Source of the DNA: Flavobacteriaceae bacterium UBA5950
GTDB taxonomy: Bacteria > Bacteroidota > Bacteroidia > Flavobacteriales > Flavobacteriaceae
DNA length: 40,545 nt
Assembly (NCBI GenBank): GCA_002430545.1
Contig: DJCM01000023.1
Location: 37,760 to 78,304 of the forward strand
Direction of reading: 5' to 3'
In this document: positions 34,605 through 40,545 of the stretch, in pieces
Layout of the letters: every line of letters starts with the position of its first letter
Position numbering within the stretch: the stretch's first letter is position 1
The notes under the pieces: generated by a model
The model's input: the letters and a program-made list of their open reading frames with translations, nothing else
Database searches by the model: none
Told to the model about the DNA's origin: nothing
Made by a program: the position numbers and the translations under genes

Positions 34605-35993
34605 ATGTCATCAATATATCGTCAATTACTACTCTCAATTACAACTACTGTACTTCTTATAGGTGTTTATCATTTTTCTTTTTCATCGACTAAAGTCATT
34701 GTTACACAACCAGCAACGCCCATAGTTGAAACATCCTATTCGACTCCAGTTGTTGTCAGGGATTCAGCAGAAAACACTGACTTTACAGTGGCTGTTGACC
34801 GAACAATCGACGCTGTTGTTCATATCACAAACACAGCAAAAAACAACAGACAATCATACAGTTTATGGGACTTATTCTATGATTCACCAAAAAATTACCC
34901 TCGTATTGGAATGGGGTCTGGTGTTATTGTTTCTCCAGATGGATACTTGATTACCAACAATCACGTGATTGAAGATGCAGACCAAATTGAAGTCACAACA
35001 AATGACAATCGTATTTTTGCTGCCGATTTGATCGGTACTGATCCGAGCTCAGATATAGCTGTATTGAAAATTATTGGTTCTGAACCTTTCCCATATGTTC
35101 GTTTTGCAGATTCGGATCAAACCCGCATAGGCGAGTGGGTTCTTGCAGTTGGCAATCCTTTTAACCTCAATTCAACAGTGACTGCTGGAATTATCAGCGC
35201 CAAGGCACGTGACCTCAACCCCTATGACGCTTCAAATCAATCGTTTATACAAACCGATGCTGCTGTAAATTCGGGAAATAGTGGGGGTGCTTTGGTCAAC
35301 ACAAATGGAGATTTGATTGGCATCAACACAGCAATCACCAGCAATGGTATGGGTACTTTTATTGGGTATTCTTTTGCAGTGCCGAGTAATATCGCACGAA
35401 AGGTCTATGAAGATGTCATTGAATATGGTGGTGTGCAAAAAGCACTGCTTGGTGTGAGTGGGAATGGGATTAACAATCGATTTTCAAAAGAGTATGATCT
35501 TGATACGACAGAAGGTTTTTATATCGCAAACGTAGAAGATGGCATGGGTGCCAAAGAAGCTGGACTACAAGCAGAAGACATCATTGTTGGTGTGGACAAT
35601 ACCAAGGTGCGATCCTTTGCCGATATGACTGGCTACCTCAACAGCAAACGCCCTGGCGATAAAGTAAAAGTAACCTATTTACGAAACGGAGAGAAACGCA
35701 CAACTGTTGTCACACTCAAGCCAAATCCGTTTGTTGATTACTTTGGCATGCGCCTCAAAGACATCACACCCAGTGAGACTGAAGTCTTTGGTGTTTCTGA
35801 AGGTGTAAAAATTGCCAGCAATCGAAATGAGCGTTTGCGCACACGTGGAATTGGTCAAGGGATATTGATTCAATCAATCAATGGAAAGGAAATTCGATCG
35901 ACTGAAGATTTGTTAAAAATCAATGAAAGTGAGATTTATGAAATCGAATTTATGAATAAGGAACAAGAGCGTTTTCGATTCTTTTTCGATTGA
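34605..35993 (+). CDS. htrA: Periplasmic HtrA/Deg-family serine protease
   Basis: Envelope quality-control protease and chaperone. The 462-residue protein has an N-terminal membrane-spanning signal (about 6-28) and a trypsin-like domain with the triad His120 (ITNNHVIE), Asp150 (SSDIAVLKI) and Ser226 (NSGNSGGAL). A PDZ domain follows at about 285-370 (GAKEAGLQAEDIIVGVD), then a second, weaker PDZ-like region (about 385-460, GQGILIQSINGKEI). All catalytic residues are intact. It is not clear whether it is closer to DegP, DegQ or DegS. It is followed 71 bp later by trmD. Confidence 0.95.
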   Translation: MSSIYRQLLLSITTTVLLIGVYHFSFSSTKVIVTQPATPIVETSYSTPVVVRDSAENTDFTVAVDRTIDAVVHITNTAKNNRQSYSLWDLFYDSPKNYPRIGMGSGVIVSPDGYLITNNHVIEDADQIEVTTNDNRIFAADLIGTDPSSDIAVLKIIGSEPFPYVRFADSDQTRIGEWVLAVGNPFNLNSTVTAGIISAKARDLNPYDASNQSFIQTDAAVNSGNSGGALVNTNGDLIGINTAITSNGMGTFIGYSFAVPSNIARKVYEDVIEYGGVQKALLGVSGNGINNRFSKEYDLDTTEGFYIANVEDGMGAKEAGLQAEDIIVGVDNTKVRSFADMTGYLNSKRPGDKVKVTYLRNGEKRTTVVTLKPNPFVDYFGMRLKDITPSETEVFGVSEGVKIASNRNERLRTRGIGQGILIQSINGKEIRSTEDLLKINESEIYEIEFMNKEQERFRFFFD

Positions 35994-36064
35994 TTGCCTT
36001 TGGATAAAACCACTGTTTGTAGTGTCATCTTAGAGAAGTCATTTAAAATTTTCATCTTTGCTTT

Positions 36065-36736
36065 ATGCGCATCGACATCCTTTCTGTTGTTCCTAAACTT
36101 CTGGCGAGCCCATTTGAGGCATCCATCCTCAAGCGTGCACAAGACGCAAATCGTGTAGAGGTTCATATCCATAATATCAGAGATTATTCATCGAATCGAT
36201 ACAAACAGGTGGATGATTATCCTTATGGTGGGGGTGCTGGGATGGTATTGATGATTGAACCCATCGCCAAATGTATCGAATCCCTTCAAGTACAACGCAA
36301 GTACGATGCTGTGGTTTACATGACACCCGACGGACAGCAACTCAACCAAAAGACTGCAAATCATTTTTCGTTATTTAAGAATATCATCATTTTGTGTGGG
36401 CATTACAAAGGGGTCGATCAACGCGTGAGAGATTTGTTTATAACTGATGAAATTTCAGTTGGGGATTATGTTTTGTCAGGTGGAGAACTTGCAGCAGCTG
36501 TGTTTTGTGATGCCATGATTCGATTGATTCCAGGTGTGCTTGGCAACGAAACTTCAGCACTCACCGACTCTTTTCAAGACAACTTGCTAGCCCCTCCAAT
36601 TTACACCCGCCCTGTCGATTATAAAGGTCATCAAGTACCAGACATACTCACTTCTGGAAATACCCCAAAAGTTGAGCAATGGCGCGAAGAGAAAGCCATG
36701 GATCGAACTAAGAAACTTCGTCCCGATTTATTGTAG
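36065..36736 (+). CDS. trmD: tRNA (guanine-N1)-methyltransferase
   Basis: Makes m1G37 in tRNAs, preventing +1 frameshifting. The 223-residue SPOUT protein starts MRIDILSVVPKLL and has YPYGGGAGMVL, the knotted SAM site (LCGHYKGVDQRV, EISVGDYVLSGGE) and IPGVLGNETS. Length is standard. An imperfect -7 (CATCTTTG) precedes the ATG by 4 bases. It is separate from the usual rpsP-rimM-trmD-rplS group, which is not seen here. Confidence 0.97.
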   Translation: MRIDILSVVPKLLASPFEASILKRAQDANRVEVHIHNIRDYSSNRYKQVDDYPYGGGAGMVLMIEPIAKCIESLQVQRKYDAVVYMTPDGQQLNQKTANHFSLFKNIIILCGHYKGVDQRVRDLFITDEISVGDYVLSGGELAAAVFCDAMIRLIPGVLGNETSALTDSFQDNLLAPPIYTRPVDYKGHQVPDILTSGNTPKVEQWREEKAMDRTKKLRPDLL

Positions 36737-36760
36737 TATATTTATAAAAACATTGCCCCA

Positions 36761-36973
36761 TTGAGAAAAGTTTTTTTACTTACGATCTATCCATTTTTAG
36801 CATTAGGACAAATGATTAGTCCTACCAACTCTTACACCAAAAGTTTTGTAGCTCCAACGAGCACCTCTCCATGACTTGTTCGACAATGGGCACATCATAA
36901 AGCCCCCATATTGTCTGATATTGTACAAGAGTTTGATGCCTATTGGGAAGGGAGAGATTATACAAAAAAATGA
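36761..36973 (+). pseudogene. N-terminal stub of a probable T9SS-secreted protein
   Basis: Read from TTG 36761 the frame gives a signal peptide (LRKVFLLTIYPFLALGQ), a polar linker, a TGA at codon 38, then VRQWAHHKAPILSDIVQEFDAYWEGRD and a final TGA at 36971. The EFDAYWEGRDYTKK part matches the conserved block FDxYWxxxDxxxKG found just after the signal peptide of many large Flavobacteriia T9SS cargo proteins. Everything downstream is gone: no sorting domain or repeats follow. The promoter-like TATATTTA lies just upstream. The TGA may derive from a CGA Arg codon. Confidence 0.65.
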
Positions 36974-37201
36974 AGTGAATATTTATTTTTTTTTTTTCAA
37001 TTGTATCAGAAAAGTACAACTTATATCTAGGTATATACCTACATATTGAAATTATTTACAATGATAGAGGTCTGTTTTAAAATTTATTCAAATTTTAAAT
37101 AAATGTTGCTTAACAAAATTTATTGTCAAACAACTGCCTTAAAAGTTGGTAGGATATATAAATCTAGCGAAGAGAAAGATATAACAGTAGTGCCAATGAG
37201 A
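36974..37201. other. AT-rich spacer without a recognisable gene
   Basis: Between the T9SS stub and the methyltransferase stop. It holds a run of 12 T (36986-36997), a perfect 14-bp palindrome TAGGTATATACCTA (37028-37041) and a small hairpin CAACT/AGTTG (near 37132-37148). A 60-codon open frame runs into the neighbouring gene but has no coding features. It looks like residue of a deleted gene. Confidence 0.6.
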
Positions 37202-38353
37202 CTAACGAGAAGCACTTCCTGCATAAATGGGAAAATGAACCAAGCGGCCTTCAAGTTTACCATTAAACAATTTTATTTTCCTTGATGTTCGCAAACCAAA
37301 GCTTTTCAATCCTTCCATACTAGAAGTGATAATCCAAACATCAGTGTTGGGGTAGTTTTGCTTGAAGGTATCGCCCATTTGCTTATAAAACAGTTGGGCG
37401 TCAACTGCCAGACGTTCGCCATAGGGTGGGTTGGTCAGCACGTGCAAATGTTGATCTGGGTGTTCTTTTTGAGTCTTAAAAAAGTCTCTCCTACGAATGC
37501 TGATATAGTCCGATAAATTGGCAGCCTCGATATTTTGTTGAGCTTTGCGCACTGCTGAGGGTGCCTTGTCATAGCCCACAAGTGGTATAAAACATTCTTT
37601 TACCCTGTTGAGCATAGCCTTACGAATCGTCACAAACAAGTCCTGATCATAGTCGTTCCACTTCTCAAAAGCAAATTCTTTTCGGTTGATTTGGGAGGGA
37701 ATATCACATGCCTGCATGGCTGCTTCGATAAGTAATGTACCACTCCCACACATGGGGTCTAACAAAGGTGTTGTGTGTTTCCATCTAGATAGGGCGACAA
37801 GTCCAGCTGCCAATACTTCATTGATCGGAGCAATATTGGTTTCGGTTCGATACCCTCGCTGATTGAGTGGTGCACCAGAACTATCTATCGATACTTCCAT
37901 ACCCTTTTGAGAGAGGTGCACAAAAAAAGTGATATCAGGTTGTTCTTTTCCTACACTGGGTCGTTTGCCCTCCCGTTTACGAAAGCGATCGACAAGGGCA
38001 TCTTTGGCGCGTTGGGCAGCAAACATGGTGTTGCGAAACATGGGTACCGATTGAGTGACTTGTATCGAAAATCGTGTGTCGAGGGTCATATAGTCTTCCC
38101 AAGGCAGTCGAGAGAGACTATGGTAATAAGCATCGGCTGACTTTACATGATCAAAATAAATGGGCTTCAGAACGCGAAGAGCTGTACGACAACAGAGGTT
38201 TGCTTTGTACATAAATCCAGTATCTCCTGTAAAACGCACATTTCGAACACCTTGTTTGACTGAAGCAGCACCTAATAATTTGAGTTCATTTTCCAACACT
38301 TGTTCAAGACCAAAAAGTGTTTTGGCAACCATTTCAAACTGGACTTGTTTCAT
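37202..38353 (-). CDS. THUMP-domain class I SAM-dependent RNA methyltransferase (RlmL/YpsC-like)
   Basis: Probably methylates a guanine in 23S rRNA or another stable RNA; similar to the N-terminal (m2G2445) half of E. coli RlmL. The 383-residue protein has an N-terminal ferredoxin-like/THUMP domain (KTLFGLEQVLENELK onward), then the methyltransferase domain with DPMCGSGTLLIEAA and the catalytic NPPYGERL. I start at ATG 38353 (MKQVQFEMV), since the upstream ATG at 38371 lies before the -7 box TACCTTTG and transcripts from that box would not contain it. Divergent from a second methyltransferase with a 61-bp start-to-start gap. Confidence 0.9.
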   Translation of the reverse strand: MKQVQFEMVAKTLFGLEQVLENELKLLGAASVKQGVRNVRFTGDTGFMYKANLCCRTALRVLKPIYFDHVKSADAYYHSLSRLPWEDYMTLDTRFSIQVTQSVPMFRNTMFAAQRAKDALVDRFRKREGKRPSVGKEQPDITFFVHLSQKGMEVSIDSSGAPLNQRGYRTETNIAPINEVLAAGLVALSRWKHTTPLLDPMCGSGTLLIEAAMQACDIPSQINRKEFAFEKWNDYDQDLFVTIRKAMLNRVKECFIPLVGYDKAPSAVRKAQQNIEAANLSDYISIRRRDFFKTQKEHPDQHLHVLTNPPYGERLAVDAQLFYKQMGDTFKQNYPNTDVWIITSSMEGLKSFGLRTSRKIKLFNGKLEGRLVHFPIYAGSASR

Positions 38354-38358
38354 GGTTG

Positions 38359-38366
38359 CAAAGGTA
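38359..38366 (-). promoter_or_regulatory. -7 element 5 bases before the THUMP methyltransferase ATG
   Basis: On the minus strand the sequence reads TACCTTTG-CAACC-ATG, an exact TAnnTTTG element five bases before the start. Transcription would begin at or next to the ATG, giving a nearly leaderless mRNA. It mirrors the element of the divergent gene. Confidence 0.55.
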
Positions 38367-38401
38367 GTCAATCTCTATGCTAACAATCGAATACTATTAC
38401 C

Positions 38402-38409
38402 TACTTTTG
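38402..38409 (+). promoter_or_regulatory. -7 element 5 bases before the divergent methyltransferase ATG
   Basis: TACTTTTG-CAACT-ATG: an exact -7 match five bases before ATG 38415, the same layout as the opposite gene. This argues against the longer frame that opens at 38160. Confidence 0.55.
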
Positions 38410-38414
38410 CAACT

Positions 38415-39155
38415 ATGCACAACAAGGAATGGTTTGCTTCGTGGTTTGACTCCTCCTACTATCATAGCCTATATGCGCACAGGGACCATCAAGAGGCAGC
38501 TGCTTTTATTGCGCAACTCATCGATTTGATACAGCCCAAAGATGATGCAACAATCCTAGATGTTGCTTGTGGTCGTGGGCGTCATTCGATTGAAATTCAT
38601 CGACATGGCTATGAAGTCACTGGCATCGATTTATCACCAAAAAATATACAATATGCGCAAGAAACTGCACAACGAGAAGGGATTGACGAGAAGATTCAGT
38701 TTATGGTGCAAGATATGCGTGAACCCATCGATAAACAATTTTCCCATTTGCTCAACCTATTTACCAGTTTTGGGTATTTCAAAGATCCAAACGACAATGT
38801 TCTTACACTCAAAGCCTTTCGCGCCCAACTCGCACCAAATGGCGTTGGCGTAATCGATTATCTAAACCCAAAATGGGTTCTTTCCAACCTCATCGAAAGT
38901 GAAAAGTTGATTCGAGATGATATTGAATTTTCAATCCAACGGAAACAAAAAGGAAAATGGCTACAGAAAGACATCCGATTTCAAGTCAATGCACAAGATT
39001 TACATTTTAAAGAAGAGGTAGAGTTGTTGGAAATCAAGGATTTTATCGCTTTGTTTGCACAAGCAAATCTTCAGTTGGTCGATTTGTTTGGCGATTATCA
39101 ACTCGGCACTTATGACAGTGAAAAATCAAGCCGACAAATTTTAATTTTTCAATGA
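38415..39155 (+). CDS. Class I SAM-dependent methyltransferase
   Basis: A 246-residue Rossmann-fold methyltransferase (Methyltransf_25/11 type). The SAM-binding motif I is ILDVACGRGRHSIEI, with the acidic end of strand 2 in VTGIDLS; motif post-II is FMVQDMRE, then LLNLFTSFGYF. The N-terminus MHNKEWFASWFDSSYYHSLY is characteristic of a group seen in Bacteroidota whose substrate is not known to me. The frame opens at 38160 inside the opposite gene, but the first 85 residues are an antisense artefact. Its end overlaps the ZIP gene by 4 bp. Confidence 0.9.
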   Translation: MHNKEWFASWFDSSYYHSLYAHRDHQEAAAFIAQLIDLIQPKDDATILDVACGRGRHSIEIHRHGYEVTGIDLSPKNIQYAQETAQREGIDEKIQFMVQDMREPIDKQFSHLLNLFTSFGYFKDPNDNVLTLKAFRAQLAPNGVGVIDYLNPKWVLSNLIESEKLIRDDIEFSIQRKQKGKWLQKDIRFQVNAQDLHFKEEVELLEIKDFIALFAQANLQLVDLFGDYQLGTYDSEKSSRQILIFQ

Positions 39156-39826
39156 ACAACTACATCCTTCCTATCGCTGCAGTGGTGCTTGGTGGTTTAT
39201 CCATTTTGATTTGGAAACCTAAAGAACTTCGTTCGGTCAAATTATTACTGGCATTTAGTGGCGCTTTTCTCCTATCGATTACTGTTTTGGAAATGCTGCC
39301 CAATGTATATCAATCTCATGGAGTCGTCGTGGGTTATTGGGTGTTGGGTGGTATGGTTCTTCAGTTATTTTTAGAATCGATTTCCAAAGGAGCAGAGCAT
39401 GGGCACATTCATATCAATCAATCATCGGGTTTTCCTTGGGCGATTTGGATCAGTCTTTGTTTTCACTCCCTTCTTGAAGGAATTCCAATGCATTATCACG
39501 ATCATATGGCAATTGGTGTGTTTTTACACAAACTCCCCATTGCCATGCTTCTAAGTTTTTTTCTCTTACAATCACAGCGTCCCAAAATACAAGTTGCGAT
39601 ACTGTTTTTGATTTTTGGTATGTCCACCCCTATTGGCACCTATCTATCCTCTTCCTATACTATATTTTCCGATGCGTATATCGAGTTGAGCGCATTGGTT
39701 GCAGGAATGTTTTTACACGTGTCAACCACCATCCTATTTGAAAGTGCAGATGGGCATCGGTTTAACACCACCAAAACCATTGCTATTCTCTTGGGAATTG
39801 CTTTTGCTGTGTTGTCAATTGGTTAA
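39152..39826 (+). CDS. ZIP-family divalent metal transporter
   Basis: Inner-membrane carrier, likely for zinc or related metal ions. The 224-residue product has seven or eight hydrophobic helices. Metal-binding residues are visible: a His-containing loop (GAEHGHIHI, about 87-95) and the helix motif HSLLEGIPMHYH (about 110-121), corresponding to the HxxxEG motif of ZIP transporters. It is slightly shorter than average. Translationally coupled to the upstream methyltransferase by ATGA. No Zur-like operator was recognised. Confidence 0.88.
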   Translation: MNNYILPIAAVVLGGLSILIWKPKELRSVKLLLAFSGAFLLSITVLEMLPNVYQSHGVVVGYWVLGGMVLQLFLESISKGAEHGHIHINQSSGFPWAIWISLCFHSLLEGIPMHYHDHMAIGVFLHKLPIAMLLSFFLLQSQRPKIQVAILFLIFGMSTPIGTYLSSSYTIFSDAYIELSALVAGMFLHVSTTILFESADGHRFNTTKTIAILLGIAFAVLSIG

Positions 39827-39866
39827 TCATCTGTTAAATTACTGATTTATCCTGTTTCAAATCAAT

Positions 39867-39874
39867 TATATTTG
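39867..39874 (+). promoter_or_regulatory. TAnnTTTG -7 element before the DUF5916 stub
   Basis: TATATTTG is an exact -7 match 23 bases before ATG 39898. A transcript from it would run toward the rRNA operon terminator, so the promoter seems to have outlived its gene. Confidence 0.5.
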
Positions 39875-39897
39875 CCAAACAAAACCATAACCCCAAA

Positions 39898-40125
39898 ATG
39901 AAATATCACCTACTTTTTTCAATGATTTGTATCAATTTATATGCGCAATCGCCATTAATCGATGGTGTGGTTGACTCTTTGGAGTGGGCCGGTGCTTCGC
40001 GCTTTTCAATTGTTTATGAAATAGAGCCCGCAGACAATGCAGCTGCTCCCTACAACAGAGATGTATTTATCACCACTAATCCTACGGATATATTAGTTGA
40101 ATTTATTGCACAAGCTGATTGGTAA
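39898..40125 (+). pseudogene. N-terminal stub of a DUF5916 (CBM9-like) secreted protein
   Basis: A 75-residue frame with signal peptide (MKYHLLFSMICINLYAQ), then SPLIDGVVDSLEWAGASRF, YEIEPADNAAAPYNRDVFIT and ILVEFIAQAD. These match the first part of DUF5916 proteins, which start with a carbohydrate-binding-family-9-like domain (IDGxLDExxW, Y.I.P.D) and normally exceed 700 residues with a C-terminal barrel. The frame stops at TAA 40123, and only 105 bp remain before the rRNA terminator. I could not read any further family sequence in the other frames. A truncation next to an rRNA operon suggests recombination at rrn. Confidence 0.72.
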
Positions 40126-40230
40126 GAACTGTTAAAACAGGACAAGATTATAAAGGTTTTTGGCCTGTCTTTAGTAGAGATAAATTGATAGACTTACGAC
40201 CCCTTGTACAGATATTTATGGTTTTGATTG

Positions 40231-40262
40231 AAAAAAAACCCCTTCACTTTCGTAAAGGGGTT
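40231..40262 (-). terminator. Intrinsic terminator of the rRNA operon
   Basis: On the minus strand AACCCCTT...AAGGGGTT (stem of 8 bp with a 10-base loop, 40237-40262) is followed by T residues at 40238-40231, a classic rho-independent terminator right after 5S rRNA. It would also block, or be read by, any transcript of the opposite-facing DUF5916 stub. Confidence 0.9.
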
Positions 40263-40265
40263 CGA

Positions 40266-40375
40266 AGAAGGCGGCGACATACTCTCCCACCAATGGCAGT
40301 ACCATCTGCGCTATTGGGCTTAACTTCTCTGTTCGGGATGGGAAGAGGTGAGCCCCAATGCAATAGCCACCTTAT
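40266..40375 (-). rRNA. rrf: 5S ribosomal RNA
   Basis: On the minus strand the conserved 5S core is clear: CTCACCTCTTCCCATCCCGA, then GAACAGAGAAGTTAAGCCC, GCGCAGATGGTACTGC and GGGAGAGTATGTCGCCGCC. Helix I pairs AAGGTGGC (40373-40366) with GCCGCCTT (40275-40268), fixing the ends to within a few bases. Length about 110 nt. It is the last gene of a minus-strand rRNA operon whose 16S and most of the 23S lie outside the window. Confidence 0.95.
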
Positions 40376-40413
40376 CGTTTTGTGAAATTTTGGGGTTGGT
40401 CAAAACTCCACAT

Positions 40414-40444
40414 CACAGGGGTGTCATTGGGGACACCATCTGTG
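40414..40444 (-). other. Hairpin in the 23S-5S spacer (possible processing stem)
   Basis: CACAG (40414-40418) pairs with CTGTG (40440-40444), and GGTGTC (40420-40425) with GACACC (40432-40437), with a 6-base loop and a small internal loop. It lies between the 23S 3' end and 5S, where RNase cleavage of the precursor is expected. The role is inference. Confidence 0.5.
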
Positions 40445-40519
40445 CAATACGATCATATTGAGTAAAATACAAGCAAAAAAGAGCAAAATGTAACAAGTTG
40501 TAATAAAAGAAACGGTTAC

Positions 40520-40545
40520 AGTAGGTTTATGGGTAATTAGTATCA
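40520..40545 (-). rRNA. rrl: 23S ribosomal RNA, 3' end (partial)
   Basis: The last bases read, on the minus strand, TGATACTAATTACCCATAAACC, which resembles the end of Bacteroidota 23S rRNA (consensus ATACTAATTACCC). About 145 bp separate it from 5S. The rest of the gene lies beyond the window, so the exact 3' end is uncertain by some bases. Confidence 0.75.

Noticed and set aside
37103..37285. Open frame of 60 codons on the plus strand
   Set aside because: The second half is antisense to the THUMP methyltransferase and the first half is AT-rich spacer; no start signal or protein-like features.
38160..38414. 85-residue N-terminal extension of the class I methyltransferase
   Set aside because: It is antisense to the other methyltransferase gene and includes its promoter; the family N-terminus and the -7 box support ATG 38415.
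40119..40385. Open frame of 88 codons on the plus strand
   Set aside because: It runs through the rRNA terminator and antisense to 5S rRNA; codon content reflects the rRNA, not a protein.

Overview
The window is AT-rich core chromosome of a member of the Bacteroidota, most likely the Flavobacteriia. Three things point there. It carries type IX secretion genes (porQ and a porD/DUF4835 gene). It has Bacteroidota-specific families (DUF6913, DUF2807 'head GIN', DUF5916). Many genes have the Bacteroidota -7 promoter element TAnnTTTG a few bases before the start codon, with little sign of Shine-Dalgarno sequences. I cannot name a genus.

Layout. 1-6.2 kb (minus): rpsA, cmk, porQ, lon. 6.3-12.6 kb: a decayed DUF2807 gene, an Atg22/UMF1-like MFS transporter, then a plus-strand run of an alpha/beta hydrolase, two tandem msrB genes, lpdA and an SDR. 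12.6-14 kb: aroQ and the tyrosine recombinase xerD. 13.9-25 kb (minus): a tightly packed run of DUF6913, dapA, bamD, rpoZ, coaBC, porD, recN, fabI, a YbbR-domain gene, coaE, a sensor kinase and its response regulator. 25-28.4 kb (minus): ligA, prmC and a GNAT gene broken by a stop codon. 28.4-32.7 kb: ribD, a frameshifted thioesterase, then dnaA, a low-molecular-weight phosphatase and an RsmI-like methylase. 32.7-40 kb: mltG, dapF, an HtrA-type protease, trmD, the N-terminal stub of a probable T9SS-secreted protein, a THUMP-domain RNA methyltransferase divergent from a second methyltransferase, a ZIP transporter and a DUF5916 stub. The right edge holds the end of an rRNA operon on the minus strand: the 23S 3' tail, 5S rRNA and a strong intrinsic terminator.

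Most of the content is housekeeping. Envelope biogenesis (bamD, porD, porQ, mltG, fabI, dapA/dapF), cofactor synthesis (coaBC, coaE, ribD), replication and repair (dnaA, ligA, recN, xerD) and translation (rpsA, prmC, trmD, rRNA) are packed with 4-bp ATGA overlaps. All five directly abutting convergent gene pairs overlap at their 3' ends.

I found no CRISPR array, insertion sequence, tRNA or obvious defence or mobile system. The most unusual signal is scattered gene decay in a compact genome: five broken or truncated genes, whose nonsense codons all fit C-to-T changes and whose two frameshifts both fit loss of one A. The second is a possible two-state RNA structure in the rpsA leader. Starts were moved inward from the longest open frame where a promoter or the family N-terminus argues for it (MFS, msrB2, SDR, ribD, dnaA and both methyltransferases near 38.4 kb).
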